Shown here piece after piece: positions 18,192-26,460 of a stretch of 64,000 nt of DNA. Position numbers and translations under genes: made by a program. Each line of letters opens with the position of its first letter. Position 1 is the stretch's first letter. The stretch comes from Nitrospinaceae bacterium (GTDB lineage Bacteria; Nitrospinota; Nitrospinia; Nitrospinales; VA-1). The notes below the pieces were generated by a model that was not told where the DNA came from, did not search any database, and saw only the letters and a program-made list of their open reading frames with translations. The stretch lies in NCBI GenBank assembly GCA_021604505.1, contig BQJC01000004.1, positions 234,278 through 298,277 on the forward strand, read 5' to 3'.

Positions 18192-18920
18192 TTACCTGCC
18201 CTCTCCCAAACGTTTCGCGAGTGGCGATGGAAGGCCATTGTCGAGAATTTTCTTTTGCGTTGGTGCGAAGTCGTATTCGTAGCGCTGAAACCCAACGGTT
18301 GCCGTATCGGAATCATAGATCACAAAACAAGGCTTTGGATTGCCGTCACGCGGCTGGCCCAAGCTTCCGACATTAATGATATATCGGCACTTTGCTTGAA
18401 ACTTTAAAGACGATGGAGCATATTCTCTCACCTTCCCTCCCCGCCCCATTTCGAGAATCACCGGCAAATGAGAATGTCCCAGAAAACAGAGCGGCGTCGA
18501 AAAGTGATCGAAATTGATTTTTCCATCCCTGGCCGAAACCACATAATGCCATTGGTCCGGTTCAAAGGGCGATGAGTGGACCCAGAAAATACCATCTTCC
18601 TCGATTGCACATGGAAGCGTCTCCAGAAAATCCCTGTTCTTTTTGGACAACTCCTGACGGGTCCAGAGGCAAGCCTGGTAAGCATGGGAGTTAAAATAAG
18701 CCGGGTCGGTTTTCCCCACCACCGCGTAGTCGTGATTGCCGCCGAGAACGATATCCACATGCTTTCGCACCCACTTCACACAGGCATTGGGGTCGGCGCA
18801 ATAGCCTACCAGATCTCCCAAAAACACCTTTTTATCGTGCTCAATCGTCTCGGTGATTTTGCAAAAGGCCTGCAATGATTCCAGATTGCTGTGGAGGTCG
18901 GAAAAAATGAGGTACTTCAT
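18192..18920 (-). CDS. Metallophosphoesterase (YfcE/PrpE-type calcineurin-like phosphatase)
   Basis: A 242-residue cytosolic phosphoesterase. The dimetal motifs are in order: FSDLHSN (residues 6-12), GDLVGYCADP, GGNHDYAV, HSSP, and GHSHLP, with a late NVGSLGQPRDGNPKPCF that is typical of this subfamily. Relatives hydrolyse phosphodiesters or phosphoprotein substrates, but the substrate here is unknown. The start lies 19 bases after nusB on the same strand, so it is probably the last gene of the rib-nusB transcript. Confidence 0.9.
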   Translation of the reverse strand: MKYLIFSDLHSNLESLQAFCKITETIEHDKKVFLGDLVGYCADPNACVKWVRKHVDIVLGGNHDYAVVGKTDPAYFNSHAYQACLWTRQELSKKNRDFLETLPCAIEEDGIFWVHSSPFEPDQWHYVVSARDGKINFDHFSTPLCFLGHSHLPVILEMGRGGKVREYAPSSLKFQAKCRYIINVGSLGQPRDGNPKPCFVIYDSDTATVGFQRYEYDFAPTQKKILDNGLPSPLAKRLGEGR

Positions 18921-18939
18921 TGGGAAGTCAAAGTTCAGA

Positions 18940-19371
18940 TCACCCGATGGATGACGGCGCCATTCCCTGGGTCATTTCCTTGAAGATTTTGTCGAGAATG
19001 CCGTTGATGAAATCCGGGGACTCTTCACTGCCGTATTTTTTAGCGATTTCAACCGCTTCATTGATGACCACCTTGGGCGGGATGGTCTGACTGTAGGTCA
19101 ATTCACAGACGCCCAGCCTCAAAAGATTGCGGTCGATCACCGTCATGCGATCCAGAGCCCAGTGCTCGCTGTATTTTTTGAGAATGTCGTCGATCTCTTC
19201 GATGTGGTCGAGAACCTTGGAAACCAATTCCTCCATGAAGGTTTTCACCTCATCCTTGCAGGAAAGCCTTTCCTCGAACGAGGCCATCTGATCCTTAAAT
19301 CCCGCTTCATTAAATTCAAACTGGTAAAGAAATTTCAATGCCAGCTCTCTGGAAAACCTTCGTTTACCCAT
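18940..19371 (-). CDS. nusB: Transcription antitermination factor NusB
   Basis: A 143-residue all-helical RNA-binding protein. The N-terminal [17 protein letters not shown] and the later segment [20 protein letters not shown] with [27 protein letters not shown] are typical. NusB with NusE/S10 binds boxA RNA and supports rRNA antitermination. It follows ribH, as in many bacteria where ribH and nusB form one operon. Length agrees with the family (about 140). A structured 154-base gap separates it from ribH. Confidence 0.96.
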   Translation of the reverse strand: MGKRRFSRELALKFLYQFEFNEAGFKDQMASFEERLSCKDEVKTFMEELVSKVLDHIEEIDDILKKYSEHWALDRMTVIDRNLLRLGVCELTYSQTIPPKVVINEAVEIAKKYGSEESPDFINGILDKIFKEMTQGMAPSSIG

Positions 19372-19430
19372 GCCTTAGTATTCGCTCGATTAAAGGGATT
19401 TTAAAAAGTTGATACTTTTAAATTTTGCAA

Positions 19431-19510
19431 CCAGCGTATCGCTGGAGGAATTTTTACGTGCGTTGGGGAAGTACCGCACGGCGAATAGTAACTCGCCCTC
19501 CGCGAAGGAG
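19431..19510 (-). repeat. Hairpin-rich segment with a repeat core between ribH and nusB
   Basis: This gap holds several short hairpins: CCAGCG-TAT-CGCTGG (19431-19445), GGCGA...TCGCC (about 19480-19496) and CTCC...GGAG (19498-19510). The 21 bases at 19490-19510 recur with two mismatches at 35229-35249. Both copies lie just after a minus-strand stop codon. No T-run follows, so these are not classical terminators. They could be a short dispersed repeat or an mRNA-processing site. Confidence 0.45.
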
Positions 19511-19525
19511 ACAGCGTCCCGCTGG

Positions 19526-19990
19526 TTAGATTTTCTTGTACAAATTAACCATTTCAATAGCCGCAAGCGCGGTTTCCCAACCCTTGTTTCCCGACTTCGC
19601 ACCCGCGCGTTCAATCGCCTGCTCCAGGTTTTCAGTGGTCAACACGCCAAACAACACCGGAATGGAGGATTCCAGCGCCACACTGCCCACTCCCTTTGCC
19701 GCTTCCCCCGCGACATAATTAAAATGCGGCGTCGCCCCGCGGATGACGGCTCCCAGACAGAGAACCGCATCGTATTTTTTAGCCGCGGCCATTTTTTTGG
19801 CCGCCATGGGAATCTCAAAAGCGCCGGGGACTTTCACCACATCGATCTGTTTTTCCACCGCCCCATGCCGGATCAAGGCATCCAGCGCCCCGTCTACCAA
19901 ACGGCTGGTGATGAAATCGTTGAACCGGCTGACCACGATGCCAAATTTTAGTCCCTTGGCATCGAGCTCGCCTTCAATAGGAGTGACCAT
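19526..19990 (-). CDS. ribH: 6,7-dimethyl-8-ribityllumazine synthase
   Basis: A 154-residue lumazine synthase, which condenses 5-amino-6-ribitylamino-uracil with 3,4-dihydroxy-2-butanone-4-phosphate in the penultimate step of riboflavin synthesis. Visible motifs are [33 protein letters not shown], and the substrate-binding [16 protein letters not shown], with the active-site region complete. It lies 18 bases downstream of ribBA and upstream of nusB in a five- or six-gene operon. Confidence 0.97.
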   Translation of the reverse strand: MVTPIEGELDAKGLKFGIVVSRFNDFITSRLVDGALDALIRHGAVEKQIDVVKVPGAFEIPMAAKKMAAAKKYDAVLCLGAVIRGATPHFNYVAGEAAKGVGSVALESSIPVLFGVLTTENLEQAIERAGAKSGNKGWETALAAIEMVNLYKKI

Positions 19991-20008
19991 TCATTTCCTT
20001 CCGGCAGT

Positions 20009-21220
20009 TTAAGATATGTTCTTGATCAAATGACCCATCTTTTGCCGCTTGGTCTCAAGGTATTTGATATTATCTTTTCTCGGCTGCACTTCGATGGGAA
20101 CCCGTTCCACCATGCTCAACCCATAGCCTTCCAAGCCGACGATCTTTCTGGGGTTGTTGGTCATCAGGCGGATCTTTCCCAAACCGAGCTTGTGAAGGAT
20201 CTGCGCCCCGATGCCGTATTCCCGCAAATCGGGTTTGAAACCAAGCGCTTCATTGGCCTGCACGGTGTCTTTTCCCTGATCCTGCAAGGCATAGGCTTTC
20301 AGTTTGTTGACGATCCCGATCCCGCGCCCCTCCTGATACAAATACAGCAGGACCCCATTGCCTTCCTGACTGATCATTTCCATCGACTTTTTCAATTGAT
20401 CGCCACAATCACAGCGAAACGACCCGAACACATCCCCCGTCAGGCACTGGGAATGCACGCGAACCAGCGTAGGCACATCGGGCTTAATCTCGCCTTTCAC
20501 CAAGGCAATATGAATCTGATCGATCAAAACGTTTCTAAAAGTAACCGCATTGAATTCGCCGAATTCTGTCGGCAAAATCGTTGCCACCTCCTCCTCGACA
20601 AGGGTTTCCCGTTGCAGACGGTATTCCGCCAGGTCCTTGGTAGTGATCATTTTGAGATCGTGTTTTTTTGCGAACTCCGTCAATTGCGGCACCCTGGCCA
20701 TCGTGCCATCCTCATCCATAATTTCACAGATGACACCAAAAGGCGCTATCCCGGCAAGCCGCGATATATCCACCGAGGCCTCCGTTTGCCCCATGCGAAC
20801 CAGAACCCCGCCATCTCGTGCACGCAATGGAAAAATATGGCCCGGCTTGACCAGATCCTTTTTCTGGGTTTCAGGGTCGATGGCCACCAGAATGGTTTTT
20901 GCCCGGTCGGCGGCGGAGATTCCCGTAGTCACTCCATCCCGGGCATCGATGGAAATAGTAAAGGGCGTTTCAAAAGGCGATTGATTGTCCTCGACCATCA
21001 TCGCCAAACCCAGTTCCCGGGTCCGTTCCTCGGTGAGGGCCAGACAGATCAAACCGCGCCCGTATTTGGCCATGAAGTTGATGGCTTCGGGAGTCACCTT
21101 CTCGGCGGCGATCATCAGATCGCCCTCGTTTTCCCGGTCTTCATCGTCGACGATGATGATCATCCTGCCTTGTTTGACATCTTCCAAAGCTTCATCAATC
21201 GTGCTGAACGGATCGCTCAT
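20009..21220 (-). CDS. ribBA: Bifunctional DHBP synthase / GTP cyclohydrolase II
   Basis: A 403-residue fusion. The N-terminal half (about 1-205) is 3,4-dihydroxy-2-butanone-4-phosphate synthase, with [10 protein letters not shown] and the [17 protein letters not shown] segment. The C-terminal half (about 210-403) is GTP cyclohydrolase II, with the zinc-binding [28 protein letters not shown] and a late LMTNNPRK. Together they supply the two precursors used by RibH and the deaminase/reductase. Both domains look intact. It is 27 bases downstream of ribE. Confidence 0.97.
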   Translation of the reverse strand: MSDPFSTIDEALEDVKQGRMIIIVDDEDRENEGDLMIAAEKVTPEAINFMAKYGRGLICLALTEERTRELGLAMMVEDNQSPFETPFTISIDARDGVTTGISAADRAKTILVAIDPETQKKDLVKPGHIFPLRARDGGVLVRMGQTEASVDISRLAGIAPFGVICEIMDEDGTMARVPQLTEFAKKHDLKMITTKDLAEYRLQRETLVEEEVATILPTEFGEFNAVTFRNVLIDQIHIALVKGEIKPDVPTLVRVHSQCLTGDVFGSFRCDCGDQLKKSMEMISQEGNGVLLYLYQEGRGIGIVNKLKAYALQDQGKDTVQANEALGFKPDLREYGIGAQILHKLGLGKIRLMTNNPRKIVGLEGYGLSMVERVPIEVQPRKDNIKYLETKRQKMGHLIKNIS

Positions 21221-21247
21221 GCGTTCTTTCCTTTGCCAGAATCTGTA

Positions 21248-21907
21248 TTACAAAAATCCCTGTTGCCGGAGCAGGTCCAGGGACAATTTCTTTTCCGGTT
21301 GAGTGGAGCCAAAAAGCGTTTCACACGCTCTAAAAACATATTTTCCAATCATATCACATTCGATGTTCACCCGGTCACCGATTTTGCGGGTGCCCAGATT
21401 GGTATGTGTATGAGTGAAGGGAATGATGGATACGGAGAACCGATTTTCCCTGCACGAAAAAACCGTGAGACTGATTCCATCGACGGCAATCGAGCCCTTT
21501 TCAATTATAAAAGGGGCCAGCTCCGGGGGATATTCGAACCGCATCAGCACTTCCCCGGTTTTTTTTTCCAGTTCGACCAACGTGCCCACCTGATCGACGT
21601 GACCGGAAACAAAATGCCCGCTGATTTTTTGCGATGGGGTGAGCGAACGCTCCAGATTAACTCGTGCGCGTTCCGCAATTTCTTTAAATCCCGTACGGTT
21701 TAAAGTCTCCGTGCTCAAATCCGCAACAAAAAAATGATCGCCCGGTTCCCGGACGGTGAGGCAAACGCCGTTGACGGCGATACTTTCACCCAGTTCAAAA
21801 TCATTAAAATTCGATTCCGTGCGGATCACCATCTCCGCTTTCTCATCCGAACGCGTGATCTTCTCTACCGTTCCGAGACTCTGAATGATTCCGCTGAACA
21901 TAACCAA
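21248..21907 (-). CDS. ribE: Riboflavin synthase, alpha subunit
   Basis: A 219-residue enzyme made of two similar lumazine-binding barrels (about 1-97 and 98-200). The first starts [13 protein letters not shown] and contains [12 protein letters not shown]; the second has [12 protein letters not shown] and [12 protein letters not shown]. It dismutates two lumazines to riboflavin, and the short C-terminal tail is as in the family. The start MVMFSGI is probably MFSGI, two codons later. It is 45 bases downstream of ribD. Confidence 0.96.
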   Translation of the reverse strand: MVMFSGIIQSLGTVEKITRSDEKAEMVIRTESNFNDFELGESIAVNGVCLTVREPGDHFFVADLSTETLNRTGFKEIAERARVNLERSLTPSQKISGHFVSGHVDQVGTLVELEKKTGEVLMRFEYPPELAPFIIEKGSIAVDGISLTVFSCRENRFSVSIIPFTHTHTNLGTRKIGDRVNIECDMIGKYVFRACETLFGSTQPEKKLSLDLLRQQGFL

Positions 21908-21952
21908 TGCTTCCTTATCCGTTAGTCAACAAATTGTTCCTGCCCGATGTAT

Positions 21953-23068
21953 TTAAAGATACCCTTCCAGCAACCAGTCGTTGCCGACAGGACTCACGGT
22001 CAGGTTTTTTAATTTAAAAGCCTCCGCAAGGCGCGATATTCCCTCGCCACCGACTGGACCTGGAGCATGGCGTCCGCCAATAAAAATAGGCGCGACAAAA
22101 ACCAAAACCTTATCGACCAACCCGGCCCCCAAAGCGCTGGCATTCACTTCGGCTCCGCCTTCAATCAATACAGAGGTCAGCCCTCGCTCACCCAGAACCT
22201 GCATCAGGTGCGACAAATCCACCCCGCTTTTTTTTTCCTTAAGGAGGAGAATTTCAACGCCTTTTTCGATCAGAGCCGTCTTCCGGGAAACGGGGAGGGT
22301 TTTACCGGCGGCGTAAAGCACACGCTCGGAATCTACATTCTGGAAAACTCTTGCGTTTAAAGGGACTAGGGCTTCATTGTCCAGAATAACACGAACCGGA
22401 TGTTTGACGGCAGACTTCTTTTTCAACCGGGCGGTCAGCAAAGGATCGTCCTTCACGATGGTCCCTGCCCCAGCCAGAATAACATCGACCTCATTACGAA
22501 TTTGATGCACCCGCTCCCTGGCTTTCTCGCCCGTGATCCATTGCGACTGGCCCGAACGCGTGGCAATCTTTCCATCCAGAGAAACGGCGGTCTTTAATAT
22601 CACAAAGGGCCTGGAAGTCCGAATAAATTTGATGAAGACTTCGTTCAGCCGTTCACATTCCTTGGTAAGCACCCCAGCCACCACCTCGATTCCCTGACGC
22701 CGCAACTGCCGGAACCCCTTCCCACTCACCAGGGGATTGGGGTCACGCATGCCGGCCACAACCTTGCGGATTCCTGCTGCAACAACGGCCTCGACACAGG
22801 GCGGGGTTTTTCCAAAATGACAACAGGGTTCGAGATTGACATAAAGCACAGCGCCTTTTGCCTGGCGCCCGGCTTTTTTAAGGGCCGCGATTTCCCCATG
22901 CGCAGACCCAGCTTTTTTATGATAGCCCTCCCCCACCACGCGGCCATTTTTGACGATCACGGCGCCCACCATCGGGTTGGGAGAAGTTCTTCCCGCTCCT
23001 TTCCGGGCCAGTTCTAAAACCCGGTGCATATAGGTTTCTGCAGTATTTTTAGCCAAAATCGTTGCCAT
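21953..23068 (-). CDS. ribD: Riboflavin biosynthesis deaminase/reductase RibD
   Basis: A 371-residue bifunctional enzyme. Residues 1-145 are the pyrimidine deaminase with zinc ligands in SAHGEIAAL and PCCHFGKTPPC (the usual HAE reads HGE). Residues 150-371 are the reductase with FVILKTAVSLDGKIA, SQWITGEKARERVH and VLIEGGAEVNASAL. It deaminates and then reduces the early pyrimidine intermediate. It is the first gene of the rib cluster. The 90 bases upstream are too short for an FMN riboswitch and show none of its conserved elements. Confidence 0.96.
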   Translation of the reverse strand: MATILAKNTAETYMHRVLELARKGAGRTSPNPMVGAVIVKNGRVVGEGYHKKAGSAHGEIAALKKAGRQAKGAVLYVNLEPCCHFGKTPPCVEAVVAAGIRKVVAGMRDPNPLVSGKGFRQLRRQGIEVVAGVLTKECERLNEVFIKFIRTSRPFVILKTAVSLDGKIATRSGQSQWITGEKARERVHQIRNEVDVILAGAGTIVKDDPLLTARLKKKSAVKHPVRVILDNEALVPLNARVFQNVDSERVLYAAGKTLPVSRKTALIEKGVEILLLKEKKSGVDLSHLMQVLGERGLTSVLIEGGAEVNASALGAGLVDKVLVFVAPIFIGGRHAPGPVGGEGISRLAEAFKLKNLTVSPVGNDWLLEGYL

Positions 23069-23158
23069 GAAAACCCTTTCAGGTTTCCATTGTCTTCTAT
23101 TTATAATTAAAAAGAAATCGTGAGGAAGGATTATAGCAAACCCATCGCCTGTGAGGAG

Positions 23159-23971
23159 TTATCCACGCCGCCTCAAAACGTCCACCATTTGCTTGCGGAT
23201 ACTCCCCCGCTGGTACACGATCTCGATCCTGCGATTGGCGGCCCTGTTTTTGGCATTGATATTGGGTAATTTAGGCCGAAATTCAGCCAATCCTTCGATG
23301 GAAAGGTTTTCGGGAGAAAAACCCGATTCGACGAACAAACGCGCCACATCAGCGGCCCGGGAGGCGGAAAGTTCCCAGTTGGAAGGAAATCTTGCGGTTC
23401 GTATGGGAGTATCGTCGGTGTGACCTTCAATTTTCACATCGTAATGAAATTGGTTGAGAAGGTCAAAAACCTGGTGGATAACTTTAGTTCCCTTCGGGCT
23501 GATACGAGCTTGTCCGGGCGGGAACAAAACCACATCTGAAATAGTGATCACCGCTCCCCGTTCGTCGGAGGAAACCTCAACCTGGCCAGACAGCTTGTTT
23601 TTATAAACGAATTCTTCCACTTCAGAGGCGATTTCTTCAATTTCCTTGGCGACCATCGCCCCGACTTCATCGATGGCATTGATGCTTTCCTCATTGATAT
23701 TCATCGAAATGACATCGAGTCCCTGACGGGTTCCCGCTTCCGGAAGAACATCCGTACCCAGAGCGCTCTTGAGGGATTCCTTAATCAACCGCCACTTCTC
23801 ATCCTCAATAGACCCCATCGCGAATAAAAGGATGAAGAACACCATGAGCAGTGTGACGAGATCCGCAAAGGTCATGACCCACGCCGGCGCTCCTCCCCCC
23901 TCCTCTTCCTCCTCCTCTTCCTCCTCAGCGGGGTCGGGCTCTTTTTTTTTCTTTTCTTCTTCTTCAGCCAT
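23159..23971 (-). CDS. motB: Flagellar motor stator protein MotB
   Basis: A 270-residue stator protein. The first 25 residues are an unusual run of Glu/Lys, broken by GGG. A single membrane helix (about 30-51) then carries the proton/ion-binding aspartate at residue 37 in WVMTFADLVTLLMVFF. The periplasmic OmpA/MotB domain (about 140-265) has the peptidoglycan-binding EGHTDDTPI, NWELSASRAADVARLF and NRRIEIV. It follows motA by 6 bases. The long acidic N-terminal tract is greater than in typical MotB. Confidence 0.95.
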   Translation of the reverse strand: MAEEEEKKKKEPDPAEEEEEEEEEGGGAPAWVMTFADLVTLLMVFFILLFAMGSIEDEKWRLIKESLKSALGTDVLPEAGTRQGLDVISMNINEESINAIDEVGAMVAKEIEEIASEVEEFVYKNKLSGQVEVSSDERGAVITISDVVLFPPGQARISPKGTKVIHQVFDLLNQFHYDVKIEGHTDDTPIRTARFPSNWELSASRAADVARLFVESGFSPENLSIEGLAEFRPKLPNINAKNRAANRRIEIVYQRGSIRKQMVDVLRRRG

Positions 23972-23977
23972 AATCAG

Positions 23978-24778
23978 TTATTTCTTGGCGGGTTGTTTGC
24001 CGCCCTTGTCGTCTTCCTTGTTGGCTTTTTTCCCATGATACGAATCGAGGAAGTTTTCCAGAACCTCTTTCATAAACCTGGGGTTCACACCCTTTCGGAT
24101 GTATGAAATCCCCTCCAGAACAAGGTTCATTTCCAGGGTTTCCGTGGCACTTCTGCGTTTCAGTTTAACGGTCATGGGAATGAAAAACAGATTCGCCATC
24201 ACCGCCCCGTAAAACGTGGTGATCAAGGCGATCGCCATTTTCGGACCGACGGAGTTCACGTCGGACAAGTCGGCCAGCATCTGGATCAAACCGATCAAGG
24301 TTCCCACCATGCCGAACGCCGGGGCAAAGGCTCCCATTTGGTTGAAAATTTCCCAACCATCCTTATGAGATTTTTGAATCTGCTTGATTTCCCTTTTGAG
24401 CAGGGCGTTCACCGTGGCTTCATCTTTTCCATCCACGGTCATTTCCAATCCTTTTTTCAGAAATTCGTTGTCGATATCTTTAAGTTTCGACTCGATCGCC
24501 AGAACGCCGCCCTTCCTGGCAACATTACAAACATCCACCATGGACTCGATGAGCACGTAATGGTCCGATTTCCGCACCAGAAACACCCGCACGAAAAGGC
24601 CCATCACCTTCAGGACTTCGTTCATTGGGAAGGCGATAAATATGGCGGCAAGGGTTCCGCCGATTACGATCATGGCCGAGGGAGCACTCCAGAACAGCCC
24701 AAGGCCGCTGTTCATCAGGATAGATGAAAGAACCAGCCCTATTCCCGCAATAATTCCCGCTAAAGTGGCTATATCCAT
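23978..24778 (-). CDS. motA: Flagellar motor stator protein MotA (PomA-like)
   Basis: A 266-residue inner-membrane protein with four predicted helices (about 5-22, 30-50, 147-170, 183-205) and the large cytoplasmic loop that contacts FliG. The conserved GTLIGLIQMLADLSDV and the helix ALITTFYGAVMANLFFIPM are present. With MotB it makes the ion channel that drives flagellar rotation; likeness to PomA makes sodium coupling possible but it is not decided here. It lies 3 bases after the upstream REC/HD-GYP gene, suggesting tight co-expression. Confidence 0.95.
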   Translation of the reverse strand: MDIATLAGIIAGIGLVLSSILMNSGLGLFWSAPSAMIVIGGTLAAIFIAFPMNEVLKVMGLFVRVFLVRKSDHYVLIESMVDVCNVARKGGVLAIESKLKDIDNEFLKKGLEMTVDGKDEATVNALLKREIKQIQKSHKDGWEIFNQMGAFAPAFGMVGTLIGLIQMLADLSDVNSVGPKMAIALITTFYGAVMANLFFIPMTVKLKRRSATETLEMNLVLEGISYIRKGVNPRFMKEVLENFLDSYHGKKANKEDDKGGKQPAKK

Positions 24779-24781
24779 AGT

Positions 24782-26119
24782 CTAATTGGGTTGTTTAATT
24801 TTAATGGCGCCGGCAATGGGATCGACGGCGTGAAACTTTAAAACCTTATTGAGAATATCTCCGTTCAGAACCGTTCCCTTCATTAGAATGTTGATTCCCG
24901 ATTCTGAATATATATTGGAAGCCAGTTCCATCCCTTCAACCAAAGCAAACACAGAGCAGTCCAGGGTCTTGGTCTCATCCGATGTCATTTGGGTCTCAAC
25001 ATACTCGTCAAGATAATTCAGGACGTTTTCATCAAAAAATTTTCCGCGTTGCTGATCTGTAACGGCAAAGGTGGATGCCGGACTGGAATCGGGATTTAAT
25101 ATCCTGCAATGATCAAAATAACTGGCGAGGGAAACGATTCTTGAACCAATGGGAATCCGGTCTCCATACAGCTTGTCGGGAAATCCGGACCCATCGACAT
25201 TTTCATGCAAATGCCGAATGATGTTGGCGATCAACTCGAACCCAGGGAAACCTTTGAGAAGCATCTCTCCCACAAGGGTGTGATGCGTGCGCGACCGGCT
25301 TTTTCCCTCGTCCAGCGCTTCTACCCGCTTCTCCTCAGAGGGCAGGGCCACGATCCCCAGTTCGTGCAGGCGCGCCGCGGATTTGATGTTGCGCACCTGG
25401 TAATCGGTGAGATTCATTTTCTCGGCGATAAACGTGGAAATTTCCGCCACCCGCTCCGAATGCCCGCGATGGTTGGCCTGATGCATCTCAATGATGCTGG
25501 CGAGGAGAGCCTCGGTTGAATCAAACCGGCGGCCGATTTCATCGACCATGGAGGAAATCTGCAGATTTTTTTCCTCCAACTGGTGATTCAATTCCGTCAC
25601 TTCCTGGAGATTGCTCCCCAAACGCCGCTTGTCAACCTGAAGCTCGATGTTCAAGTCGGCGACCTTTTTATGAAACGTCTTGAGCTGACCTAGGGCCTCC
25701 TCCAATTGCTGGTTCTTTTCGTAAATGGCGTTTTCCTGCTGAACCGCGCGTAAAACGGAATGCACTGCAAAAAGAAATTCGCCCTGCTTGATGGGTTTGG
25801 AAAGAAAAGTTTCCGCCCCGGCTTCTTTGGCTTTAAGAGCCGTGTCGGACTCCGGCTGGTAGGGAGACATTAAAATGACGGCGCATTGCGGATGACTCTT
25901 GCGGATTGCCCGGCAGATTTCGAACCCGGTTATTCCCTGCAGTTCGACATTGCAAAGAACGATATCCATAGGAGTTTGTTTCATTCGGTCGAGCCCCTGC
26001 TCACCCGTCGATGAATGGAACACCTCCACTTCGCTGGCGTCAAAGGAATGATTGATGATTTCCCTCACTCGTCCGGCTAAAGCGGGATCATCGTCAATAC
26101 AAAGAATTTTTTTTGCCAT
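24782..26119 (-). CDS. Degenerate REC / HD-GYP-like regulator upstream of motAB
   Basis: A protein of 445 residues from the chosen start MAKKILCIDDD (an upstream ATG at 26149 would add ten residues). The domains are a receiver (about 1-125), a coiled coil (130-205) and an HD-GYP-like domain (210-340), then a C-terminal extension. The acidic pair IDDD and a conserved lysine in FLSKP are present, but the receiver's phospho-acceptor position reads Asn57 in IVLCNVEL. In the HD-GYP part, HD reads HE (LHELG), and HHExxDGxGYP reads LHENVDGSGFP. Both catalytic signatures are therefore altered. It is the first gene of a unit with motA and motB, behind a good promoter, so it probably modulates motility rather than simply hydrolysing c-di-GMP. 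Confidence 0.8.
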   Translation of the reverse strand: MAKKILCIDDDPALAGRVREIINHSFDASEVEVFHSSTGEQGLDRMKQTPMDIVLCNVELQGITGFEICRAIRKSHPQCAVILMSPYQPESDTALKAKEAGAETFLSKPIKQGEFLFAVHSVLRAVQQENAIYEKNQQLEEALGQLKTFHKKVADLNIELQVDKRRLGSNLQEVTELNHQLEEKNLQISSMVDEIGRRFDSTEALLASIIEMHQANHRGHSERVAEISTFIAEKMNLTDYQVRNIKSAARLHELGIVALPSEEKRVEALDEGKSRSRTHHTLVGEMLLKGFPGFELIANIIRHLHENVDGSGFPDKLYGDRIPIGSRIVSLASYFDHCRILNPDSSPASTFAVTDQQRGKFFDENVLNYLDEYVETQMTSDETKTLDCSVFALVEGMELASNIYSESGINILMKGTVLNGDILNKVLKFHAVDPIAGAIKIKQPN

Positions 26120-26300
26120 TCCCCTGATATTCAAATTCCATCGCTCCAAAGGACTTCCGATAAAAATTTAAAAAGCTTCGCACAAATAAAGATCCATCAA
26201 AGGGTAAATGTAATTGAGGAAAGGAACACAACACTCCCCAAAAAAATCCCGGAAACGGAAGCTTTTCGAACCGCTCAAATGCTGTTAACTTATTGATTTT

Positions 26301-26329
26301 AGGATAAATACTACCATTTCGAGAGTCAA
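26301..26329 (-). promoter_or_regulatory. Sigma-70 promoter of the REC/HD-GYP-motA-motB unit
   Basis: On the minus strand, TTGACT (26329-26324) and TATCCT (26306-26301) are separated by 17 bases. This is the best -35/-10 match in the region and lies about 180 bases upstream of the first gene of the unit. Confidence 0.6.
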
Positions 26330-26330
26330 G

Positions 26331-26354
26331 AAAAACTTTACCCCAGGTGGGGTA
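26331..26354 (-). terminator. Terminator-like hairpin below the NACHT gene
   Basis: The 6-bp arms TACCCC/GGGGTA (26339-26344 and 26349-26354) with a 4-base loop are followed, reading on the minus strand, by AAG and then TTTTT. It lies about 105 bases after the NACHT-gene stop and directly abuts the motAB promoter. A protein-binding operator is the alternative. Confidence 0.4.
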
Positions 26355-26460
26355 CGGGCAAAAAGCGGGCGGTTTTTCAACGATTATTAGAAGGGATATT
26401 TTATCGGCATGTGGAAATCTATGCGGACAAGTGGGGGAAAATTAACAGGAATCGCCGGTT

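Larger units (their letters stand above)
26150..26460. other. Intergenic region upstream of the motAB unit
   Basis: A 311-base stretch without a gene. It holds a terminator-like hairpin for the NACHT gene and a sigma-70 promoter for the motAB unit, both on the minus strand and listed separately. Confidence 0.5.

Noticed and set aside
23069-23158. FMN riboswitch before ribD
   Set aside because: Only about 90 bases separate ribD from motB and none of the conserved FMN-aptamer elements are visible.
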